Shown here: positions 7,327-13,990 of the stretch, piece after piece | How positions within the stretch are numbered: the stretch's first letter is position 1 | Layout: every line of letters begins with the position of its first letter | NCBI GenBank assembly: GCA_019347855.1 | Contig: JAHWKO010000061.1 | Span: 1 to 14,242 of the forward strand | Source: Actinomycetota bacterium | GTDB lineage: Bacteria; Actinomycetota; Nitriliruptoria; Nitriliruptorales; JAHWKO01 | DNA length: 14,242 bases | Direction of reading: 5' to 3' | The notes under the pieces: generated by a model | The model's input: the letters and a program-made list of their open reading frames with translations, nothing else | Databases searched by the model: none | What the model was told of the DNA's origin: nothing | Position numbers and translations under genes: made by a program

Positions 7327-7904
7327 CGGTCCCCTCCTGACACCGGGGTCGCGGGGTTGCCGCCCACCGTGGTCCCCGGCGGCACGTCCCGGGTGACGAC
7401 CGCCCCCGGCAGGACCGTGGCGCTGGCGCCGATCGTGACCCCCTTGAGCACGATCGCGCGCGCACCGAGCCGCACGTCGTCACTGATGACGACGGGGTCG
7501 GCGGTGAGCGGAGCACGGTCGCGCCGGTCGCCCGTCGGGGTGATCGCTCGGGCATCCTGGCGACGCGCCTCCGGCTCCAACGGGTGGAAGCTGCTGTCGG
7601 CGATCATGACGTCGAACCCCAGCAGGACCCGACGGCCCACCCGGATGTGCTCGTGGCACATGAACAGCGGCCCCACGAGCACGCTGTCGTCGCCGACCTC
7701 GACCAGCCCGGGCGGGTCGACGCTGAACTCGGTCCAGGTGTAGACCGTCACGCGGTCCCCGAGGACGAGGCCGGGGTCGCGCTGACTACGGTAGCGGCGG
7801 AAGCTGTCGGCACGTTCGAGGTACACGTCGGCGCCGAGCCGGACGTTGTCGGGCAACGTGGAGTGATCCCAGTTGCCCGTCCAGCTCGCGACGGGATCGT
7901 TCAC
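7323..7904 (-). CDS. Hexapeptide-repeat (LbH) sugar O-acyltransferase, first copy
   Basis: This left-handed beta-helix acyltransferase of 193 residues probably acetylates a hydroxyl of the glycan from acetyl-CoA. It has TLPDNVRLGADVYLERADSF (16-35), then hexapeptide turns VLVGPLFMCHEHIRVGRRVL (75-94), and IADSSFHPLEPEARR (101-115), in which His107 (codon 7584-7586) matches the catalytic His of the HPLDPEER motif of Maa/NodL/LacA. PVVISDDVRLGARAIVLKGV (137-156) and VLPGAVVTRDVPPGTTVGGN (164-183) complete the helix cap. The open frame begins at 8132, but the GTG at 7904 overlaps the stop of paralog A as GTGA, with GGAGAGG upstream, and places the TLPDNV segment where it lies in the sister gene. 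Confidence 0.9.
   Translation of the reverse strand: MNDPVASWTGNWDHSTLPDNVRLGADVYLERADSFRRYRSQRDPGLVLGDRVTVYTWTEFSVDPPGLVEVGDDSVLVGPLFMCHEHIRVGRRVLLGFDVMIADSSFHPLEPEARRQDARAITPTGDRRDRAPLTADPVVISDDVRLGARAIVLKGVTIGASATVLPGAVVTRDVPPGTTVGGNPATPVSGGDR
7333..7338 (-). promoter_or_regulatory. Strong Shine-Dalgarno deciding the start at 7326
   Basis: The minus strand reads AGGAGG, six bases before the GTG at 7326. It lies inside the last codons of the first acyltransferase gene. It is the best ribosome-binding site in the cluster and supports the GTGA-overlap start. Confidence 0.7.
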
Positions 7905-9061
7905 GTGACCGTCCTCTCCAACAGGTCGCCCAGCACGAGCTCGGCGTCGAAGTGCGTCTCGGCGATCTCGCGGGCCGCCTGCGACTCCGCACCCCACGAG
8001 CCCTCGACCTGGCGCACCGCCCGCTCCGCCTCGGCCCCCGACTCGAAGGCGTGCAACCCAGCACCCGCCGGCAGCTCCTCGGACCACCCGGTGTCCTGCA
8101 GGACCGCGGGGCGGCCGGCGGCCAGGTAGCACGTCGACCGACAGCTGAACCAGCCAGAACGGGTCGACACGTACGTGTGCTTGGCCACCGCCAGCTCACC
8201 GCGGGAGCCCTGCAGGTAGTCCCGGTAGCGGTCAGGGGTCGCCGAGACCTCCGGACCGGACGTCACCCGCCAGCCGAGCTGACGCCAGCGTTCCACGGGA
8301 GGGTCAGCACCGCCGGCCGCCAGCTCCAGCGGAGCGTCGACCCGGCCGGGCAGTCCCTCGATGCGGGGGAACTCGCGCTCGCGCGCCCCGAGCTCCGCGC
8401 CGGCACCGTCGAGGACCGGCTCGGTGAAGTTGCTCCACGTGAACACGGTGGTCCAGGTCTCCCCTGCCGGCATCTCGGCATCCCAGCGATCGAGCACGAC
8501 CGGTGGACGGGTGGGATGCCACGTCAGATCGAAGTCCGGGAGCGGGCAGTCCGCCCGGCCCAGCCTCGTGGCGTACGTGAAGAACACGTCGTGATCGCTG
8601 TAGAGGCCGCCGATCCGACCAGGCTCGTCGTGCTGGCGCGGCCACCGGTCGTAGTGGTTCCATCCCGGGTCCGTGTCGATCAGGACGGTCCGCTCGGCCT
8701 GCCGGTACTCGTCCCGGAGCTGGGCGCCGCCCGACACGTTCACGAACACATCGGCGGTCGCCAGCACCTCCCCCATCACCGCGGGGTCCGCCCCGTACAC
8801 CCCGCCGTCGTAGGTGCGCAGCTGCCAGCGCTCGCCCAGCGTGGGCGAGACCGCGGCCAGCCACGCTCGCAGACGCTCGGCCGCACCGGCCCAGTTCTCG
8901 CCGTACTCACCCACGTCCGGGTCGTAGGCCGGGAAGCCGGCGTCCTCCAGGTACCACACCTCGCACCCCAACGCCTCGAAGCCGAGCGCGTACTGGGCGT
9001 AGTCCCAGAACGGTCCACCCAGGCCGAACGTGGCGATCATGCCGCTGACGACCACCTTCAC
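7901..9061 (-). CDS. CgeB-like GT-B glycosyltransferase, paralog A
   Basis: This predicted cytosolic glycosyltransferase of 386 residues is the first of the four paralogs in transcription order. The N-terminus KVVVSGMIATFGLGGPFW (2-19) and ALGFEALGCEVWYLEDAG (25-42) are very like paralog C. Further motifs are ADVFVNVSGG (103-112), IDTDPGWNHYD (128-138), WHPTRPP (181-187) and WTTVFTWSNF (203-212). The C-terminal half has SRGELAVAKHTYV (286-298), RSGWFSCRSTCYLAAGRP (301-318) and QDTGW (322-326). The central motif departs from the DTDxxxNQ(I/V)R of B and C by reading NHYDR. The start is GTG 9061 because the beta-strand begins at residue 2 and GAGGGG (9068-9073) sits six bases upstream, overlapping the stop codon of the ABC gene. 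A longer frame to 9109 lies inside that gene. The family call rests on the C-terminal half. Confidence 0.8.
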   Translation of the reverse strand: MKVVVSGMIATFGLGGPFWDYAQYALGFEALGCEVWYLEDAGFPAYDPDVGEYGENWAGAAERLRAWLAAVSPTLGERWQLRTYDGGVYGADPAVMGEVLATADVFVNVSGGAQLRDEYRQAERTVLIDTDPGWNHYDRWPRQHDEPGRIGGLYSDHDVFFTYATRLGRADCPLPDFDLTWHPTRPPVVLDRWDAEMPAGETWTTVFTWSNFTEPVLDGAGAELGAREREFPRIEGLPGRVDAPLELAAGGADPPVERWRQLGWRVTSGPEVSATPDRYRDYLQGSRGELAVAKHTYVSTRSGWFSCRSTCYLAAGRPAVLQDTGWSEELPAGAGLHAFESGAEAERAVRQVEGSWGAESQAAREIAETHFDAELVLGDLLERTVT

Positions 9062-9067
9062 ATCGCA

Positions 9068-9073
9068 CCCCTC
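9068..9073 (-). promoter_or_regulatory. Shine-Dalgarno embedded in the ABC gene stop codon
   Basis: The minus strand reads TGAGGGG at 9074-9068: the TGA ends the ABC exporter gene and GAGGGG forms a good ribosome-binding site, six bases before the GTG at 9061. It settles the start of paralog A and suggests reinitiation. Confidence 0.65.
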
Positions 9074-11315
9074 ATGCCGGTAGCCGATCTGAGGAGACCT
9101 CCCGCGCACCCTCCAGCGCGCGTACCCGGTGAGCGTGCAGCTCGAGCAGCGCGTCGCAGTAGTCGAGCGTCGACAGCCGGTGCGCGATCATGATGGTGGT
9201 GCGTCCGCGCATCAGCCGCTCGAGGGCCGCCATGATCGTCGCCTCGGTCTCCCGATCCACCGAGCTGGTGGGCTCGTCGAGGATGAGGACCGGGGCGTCC
9301 TTCAGGAAGGCCCGCGCCAGGGAGATCCGCTGACGCTGACCGCCGGACAGCCGCATCCCCTTGTCGCCGACGTCCGTGTCGTACCCGTCGGGGAGCTGGC
9401 GGATGAACGCGTCCGCATCGGCGGCACGCGCCGCCTCGACCACCTCGTCGAGGGTCGCCTCCGGACGGGCGTAGCGGATGTTCTGCGCGATCGAGTTCGA
9501 GAACAGGACGGGCTTCTGCAGGACGAGGGCGAACTGCCGACGCAGGGAGTCGACCTGCAGATCGCGGAGATCGACGCCGTCGAGGAGGATCCGCCCCTCC
9601 GTCGGGTCGTAGAACCGCATCATCAAGCTGACCATCGTCGTCTTGCCTGCTCCGGTGCGACCGACCAGACCGACGCGCGCACCGGGCTCGATCTCGAACG
9701 AGACGTCGGAGAGGACCGGGACCCGCCCGTCGTAGGAGAAGGACACGTGCTCGAAGGTGAGGCGTCCCCGGACGTCGGTGGCGGGCCGTGCATCGGGGCG
9801 TTCCACCACCTCGGGCTCCCGGTCGAGGAGCTCGAACGCGCGCTGGGCACCCGCCAGGGAGTTCTGGGCGTCACCGGCCTTCTGGCTCACCTGTCGCAGC
9901 GGGTCGTACAGCTGGCGGATGTAGCTCATGACGACCAGCAGCTCGCCCAGCCGCAGCTCGCCGTTCATGACGCTGTGGACCCCCAGGAACAGCACGAGCG
10001 CGGTCCCGATCGCCGTCGTCACGTTGATCGCCAGCCCGAACCCGCCCTCGGCGAACGCGAGACGCACCCGGGCACGCACCGTTTCGCCCGAACGCTCCAT
10101 GAAGCGGCGCTGCTCGTCATCCTCCCGTCCGAACGCCTTCACCACCTCGACGGCCGACAGGGTCTCCTGCACCACCTCCATCGCGGCGCTCTGTTTCTCG
10201 TGCAGCTCACGGTACTGACCGCGGACCCGCCAGACGTAGCTGCGCGCCAGGACGAACAGCACCGGCATGACGACCAGTGCGACCAGCACCAGCCGGATCG
10301 AGATGCGGGCCGTGATGACGAGCGTGGCGATCAGCAGGACCACCGAGGACACGACCGATATCGCGCTGTCGAGGAGGTGCCGTATCGACTGAGCGTCGTA
10401 CTGGACGCGGTACAGGGCGTCTGTCGGTCCGTGCGCGTAGTGGTGAGCGAGCGACATGCGCTGGGCGTGTCGGAACAGCTGTGACCGGAAATCCACCGTG
10501 AGCTGCTCGCCGAGCCGGGTGTGGAGCGCGTACGAGGCGATCGACTGCAGCTGCACACCGAGGACGATCAGGACCTGAAGGACCGCAACCGCGATCAACA
10601 GTCGGCCCGGGGACGTCTCGAGCTGGGCGGGGATGATCGGTGACAGGAAGGTCGGGACCGGGTCGGAGCCCAGGACGCTGTCGACGGCGACCTTGAGCGG
10701 CACCGGGGCCAGGAGGGACAGGGGGATCATGAGCAGGTCGAGGCCGATCATGGCCGCGATCCCCAACCGGAACCCGGACAGTTGCCGGACTATCCGTCGG
10801 ACCAGCACCTCGTCATCGGAGCCGCTGTCGTCCCCCCCGGGCCGTGCTGGTGGATCGGGGGCGAACTCCACATCCCCGCGGGCCCGGGGCGGATCGATCA
10901 CCCGTAACGGCTCCGGGCGGTCGCGCTCGTCCGCCCGGGGAGCGTCGACGGTGGGCTCGTTCTCTTCGACCGGGATCGTTCGCCACCGCCCCTCGAGCAC
11001 ACCGAGCAGCCGGTCCGCATCGAACTCCCAGACGGTCTGGGCGTGGTGGTCGGCGTCGACCCCGATGCTCTGCAGGAGATCGATCACCGCGCTCGTATCG
11101 ATGTCCAGCCTCTGCGCGAGCTCGTAGATACGGATCTTGCCGACCCCGTCACCGTCGCGTCGTGCCTCGAGCCAGCTCCGGAAGCGTTCCGCATCGGTAC
11201 GCGAGACGGTCGAGGCGTGGGTCCCCGCGGCGATGCCGAGGTGCTCGAGCTGCTCGAGCACCTCGGAGCTCGTCAACCCGCTCTCACGAGCGAGCTGCCA
11301 CACGCGGACGGACAT
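9072..11315 (-). CDS. ABC exporter half-transporter with two N-terminal IF-2-type domains
   Basis: This is a fused membrane/ATPase ABC exporter (MsbA/lipid-A or polysaccharide type), 747 residues, expected to work as a homodimer moving a glycolipid or glycan across the membrane. Residues 1-50 (SVRVWQLARESGLTSSEVLE start) and 60-109 (KIRIYELAQRLDIDTSAVID start) each match the small IF2_N helical domain of translation initiation factor IF-2. An acidic, proline-rich linker (110-168) follows. Six membrane segments lie at about 183-213, 238-260, 318-338, 341-360, 428-447 and 455-470. The ATPase has Walker A GRTGAGKTT (552-560), Q-loop Q600, signature LSGGQ (656-660), Walker B VLILDE (676-681) and His712, all intact. 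Typical exporters are about 580-600 residues, so roughly 165 residues are extra. The ATG at 11315 is four bases after the previous stop, with GGTGAG before it. The substrate is inferred from neighbours only. Confidence 0.93.
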   Translation of the reverse strand: MSVRVWQLARESGLTSSEVLEQLEHLGIAAGTHASTVSRTDAERFRSWLEARRDGDGVGKIRIYELAQRLDIDTSAVIDLLQSIGVDADHHAQTVWEFDADRLLGVLEGRWRTIPVEENEPTVDAPRADERDRPEPLRVIDPPRARGDVEFAPDPPARPGGDDSGSDDEVLVRRIVRQLSGFRLGIAAMIGLDLLMIPLSLLAPVPLKVAVDSVLGSDPVPTFLSPIIPAQLETSPGRLLIAVAVLQVLIVLGVQLQSIASYALHTRLGEQLTVDFRSQLFRHAQRMSLAHHYAHGPTDALYRVQYDAQSIRHLLDSAISVVSSVVLLIATLVITARISIRLVLVALVVMPVLFVLARSYVWRVRGQYRELHEKQSAAMEVVQETLSAVEVVKAFGREDDEQRRFMERSGETVRARVRLAFAEGGFGLAINVTTAIGTALVLFLGVHSVMNGELRLGELLVVMSYIRQLYDPLRQVSQKAGDAQNSLAGAQRAFELLDREPEVVERPDARPATDVRGRLTFEHVSFSYDGRVPVLSDVSFEIEPGARVGLVGRTGAGKTTMVSLMMRFYDPTEGRILLDGVDLRDLQVDSLRRQFALVLQKPVLFSNSIAQNIRYARPEATLDEVVEAARAADADAFIRQLPDGYDTDVGDKGMRLSGGQRQRISLARAFLKDAPVLILDEPTSSVDRETEATIMAALERLMRGRTTIMIAHRLSTLDYCDALLELHAHRVRALEGAREVSSDRLPA

Positions 11316-11319
11316 CAGC

Positions 11320-13758
11320 TCACCGTTCGGACGCCCGCACGATGGCGTGTCGGACCGTCGGCCCGGTGCGCACCCACCCGATCGCCAGATCCATCGCGGT
11401 CATCGCCAGCATGGCACCGGTCAGGGCCAGGGAGCCAGACACGTCCACGACCACGATCCCGGTCAGCAGCCAGGCGAGGGCACGTCCCCACCGCGGCTTG
11501 CGGCGCACGCGGAGCTGCACCACCCCCTCCGGGTAGGCGCTCGAGACCACGTGCCCGTCCAGCAGGATCGAGCCGAGGATCCGGGCGTCGTACGGCACCC
11601 AGCCCGATCCGCTCCGCAGCGGGAGTCCGGCGCGTCGCAGCACGGTCAGGACGTCGTCAGTCACTCCGGCCCGATCACGGGAGGTGGGCAGGACGAGCAC
11701 CCCACCGCGTTCGCGACGCACCGGACCCGGCAGCCTGGCCTCCCCGGTGAGGTCGCGTCGTGCGGTGGCCCGGGCACGGATGCGGCCCCAGGTCCGGACC
11801 ACGGGCTGCAGCAGGTGCATCATCCCGACGCCGAGACGGAACCGCACGCCGGGCGACCGCACCTCCCGTGGCAGATCCGTACTGAGCGCGTCGACCACAC
11901 CGAGGACGACGATGAACACCGCCGCCACGAGCGCGGGGAGCGCCGCCCGAGGTTCCAGGAACCCCAGCGGTGACGTCGCGAGCAGGACGGACGCCACCGG
12001 CATCCCGACCTGGTGGACCAGGTCGTTGGCGTGCCCGGGGGTCCGGTAGATCGACTGGTAGGCGGCGGTCCCGTACTCACCGTGGTAGATACGGGTGGTC
12101 CCCAGGGACGGCGTCGCCGCGTCGTAGATGTGCCCGCGCCAACTCGCAGAGCCGAGGGACGTGAACCGCTCCGGGTGCCGTGCCTCCACGAGCGCCTCCG
12201 CACGTCCGTAGCCTCGTTGCTGACGCAGGTAGGCCCGCAGGCCGGTCCGCCGGTGGTGCCAGACGAGCGCCGCAGGATGGAAGCCGATCTCCCAGCCCGC
12301 ATCGAGCACGCGCCAGCACAGGTCCACGTCATCGCCCGCGGCCTCGTAGGCAGGGTCGAACCCGCCGATCTCCGCGAGCACCTGCTCGCGCCAGAAGGCC
12401 ATGTTGCAGCCGGGCACGTGCTCGGCGCGATCGTCGGCGGTCAGGACGTGGACGGGACCGCCGGGGGCGCGGGCGACCTGCTTGGAGCCCAGGCCGTCGT
12501 CCGGGGGCGGCACGTTGGGTCCCCCTGCACCCCCCACGTCGGGACGGTCGAAGGCCAGGGCGAGGTAGTAGGGCCACTCCGGCGTCGGGTAGGCGTCCGC
12601 GTCCAGGTACGCGACGATCTCCCCGGTCGCCTGGCGGATGCCCTCGTTCCGCGCGACCGACAGCCCGCCGTGCTCGATGGACACCAGCCGGGCACGCTCG
12701 TGCCGGCGCGCGATCGCCGCGGTGTCGTCCGTCGATCCGTCGTCGATGACGAGCACCTCGATCTCCGGGTAGTCGAGAGCGCATGCGTGCGTCAGGCACT
12801 CGTCGAGCGTCGCCTCGGCGTTGTACGCGCAGATGACCACGCTGATGCTCGGCCACGGGAAGTCCAGGTCGCGCACGGTCCGCCCGTTCCAGCGGCGAGC
12901 GACCTCGAGTGCCCGACGTTCCGTGCGGTCCTCCCGTGTGAGACCGAAACGCCAGTCCTCGACCGCCGCATCGCCCACCCACCACTCGTCCGTCCAGGAG
13001 AAGAGGCAGGTCCCGGCCACGCCGCGCTCCACGGCCGTCTCGAGCTGCCAGTCCAGCACCTCCGCCTGGTGGCGCTCCCCGTCGGCGTCGTCGCCGGCGT
13101 GCAGCCCGACCTCACCCAGCACCAGCGGGCGGTCCCCAGCCAGGTGGTGCAGCCGCGTGAGGTAGCGCCGCAGGGGTTCGCGACGCTCCAGGAAGACGTT
13201 GAACGTGAGGAAGTCCAACGTCTCGACCTGCAGGTACTCCGCGGTCGGGTAGTTGGCGTAGGTGACGAGACGTTCCGGATCCTCGTCCCGGACGGTGGCC
13301 GCCAGGCGGTCGATCACCCCACCGATCCGCTCCCGGCCGTACCACCGGACGACGTCGGCGGGGACCTCGTTGCCCAGCGACAGCGCGAGCACCGTGTCGA
13401 CCTCGCGGAAGCGCCGCGCGACGTCGCCCACCTGCCGCGCTGCCTCCTCGAACAGACGGCGCCGCTGCCGGCTCGAGTCCCCGAGCAGGTAGCGCCAGTC
13501 CGGGTAGAAGACCCCGACGAGCAGCCGAAGCTCCTCCTCGTCGGCGATCTCGACCAGATCGTCGGGTGGGACGGTGTAGGTGCGCACGGTGTTGAACCCG
13601 GCCTCCCGGATATCCCGCAGGTCCCGCTTGATCTGGTCGCGGTCGGGGAACCGCGCTCCGTCGGTGTCCCTGGGGCGGAACGTCCCGTACGTCACGCCTC
13701 GCACTCGGAACCGTCGCCCGTCCAGGGTGAAGAACTTGCCGTCGACCTGGACGCGCAT
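11320..13758 (-). CDS. GH2-like TIM-barrel / GT2 glycosyltransferase fusion, membrane-anchored
   Basis: This is a bifunctional-looking protein of 812 residues, first in the operon. Residues 1-290 resemble a glycoside hydrolase family 2 catalytic barrel: FRVRGVTYGTFRP (17-29), GFNTVRTYTVPP (54-65), SLGNEVP (127-133, Glu131 acid/base), LVLGEVGLH (212-220, Glu216 nucleophile) and LFSWTDEWW (252-260). Residues 304-560 are a GT2 GT-A domain: SVVICAYNAE (306-315), VLVIDDGSTDDT (335-346), YLDADAYPTPEW (384-395), PGCNMAFW (449-456), GDDVDLCWR (475-483) and RQQRGYGRAE (512-521). Hydrophobic segments lie near 603-626 and 762-795, with a soluble stretch between. There is no signal peptide, so both catalytic domains should be cytosolic. 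The ATG at 13758 has GGAGA (13762-13766) just before it. It likely makes or edits the glycan core; linkage is unknown. Confidence 0.88.
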   Translation of the reverse strand: MRVQVDGKFFTLDGRRFRVRGVTYGTFRPRDTDGARFPDRDQIKRDLRDIREAGFNTVRTYTVPPDDLVEIADEEELRLLVGVFYPDWRYLLGDSSRQRRRLFEEAARQVGDVARRFREVDTVLALSLGNEVPADVVRWYGRERIGGVIDRLAATVRDEDPERLVTYANYPTAEYLQVETLDFLTFNVFLERREPLRRYLTRLHHLAGDRPLVLGEVGLHAGDDADGERHQAEVLDWQLETAVERGVAGTCLFSWTDEWWVGDAAVEDWRFGLTREDRTERRALEVARRWNGRTVRDLDFPWPSISVVICAYNAEATLDECLTHACALDYPEIEVLVIDDGSTDDTAAIARRHERARLVSIEHGGLSVARNEGIRQATGEIVAYLDADAYPTPEWPYYLALAFDRPDVGGAGGPNVPPPDDGLGSKQVARAPGGPVHVLTADDRAEHVPGCNMAFWREQVLAEIGGFDPAYEAAGDDVDLCWRVLDAGWEIGFHPAALVWHHRRTGLRAYLRQQRGYGRAEALVEARHPERFTSLGSASWRGHIYDAATPSLGTTRIYHGEYGTAAYQSIYRTPGHANDLVHQVGMPVASVLLATSPLGFLEPRAALPALVAAVFIVVLGVVDALSTDLPREVRSPGVRFRLGVGMMHLLQPVVRTWGRIRARATARRDLTGEARLPGPVRRERGGVLVLPTSRDRAGVTDDVLTVLRRAGLPLRSGSGWVPYDARILGSILLDGHVVSSAYPEGVVQLRVRRKPRWGRALAWLLTGIVVVDVSGSLALTGAMLAMTAMDLAIGWVRTGPTVRHAIVRASER

Positions 13759-13990
13759 GGATCTCCGAGAGGGGCGTGGGGACGGGACCGCGGTTAGTCC
13801 TTCGACGCCGGATCAGCCGTCTCCTGCCCCGACACCTGACCGTTCCGCCGGCTCACGGGTGAGGGGATCGTCTCGGCGTGGCGTGATCTCCACCGTCACT
13901 GCCCACCCAGGAGCGCGGCCTGACCCGTCGGCGAGGCACCTGGCTCCGTGTCTCTGCCGGTGACCCAGCGGAGATGTGACTGGTCGATGT
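13759..13990 (-). promoter_or_regulatory. Intergenic leader, probable operon promoter region
   Basis: This 232-base gap separates the stop of the upstream UVR-domain gene from the first gene of the operon. It is the only sizeable gap ahead of nine packed minus-strand genes, so the promoter is expected here. I see no confident -35/-10 pair, no clear terminator with a T-run, and no riboswitch consensus I can name. Short inverted repeats such as ctcac-gg-gtgag (near 13854-13865) are too small to interpret. The only certain site is the GGAGA ribosome-binding sequence at 13762-13766. A small ORF crossing this gap into the next gene has no recognisable content. Confidence 0.4.

Noticed and set aside
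7905..8132. Extended N-terminus for the first LbH acyltransferase (to 8132)
   Set aside because: The extension lies in the 3' end of paralog A in another frame, is Gly/Arg-rich, and the sister acyltransferase begins at the equivalent of 7904.
9129..13797. Long plus-strand open frames (9129-10484, 12013-13797) opposite the ABC and GH2-GT2 genes
   Set aside because: No domain or motif is recognisable, and the opposite strand encodes intact well-conserved proteins; these are GC-driven shadows.
13759..13990. Riboswitch (c-di-AMP, cobalamin, guanidine or SAM types) in the leader
   Set aside because: I compared the remembered core consensus blocks and none is present as a set; isolated GC-rich similarities are not evidence.
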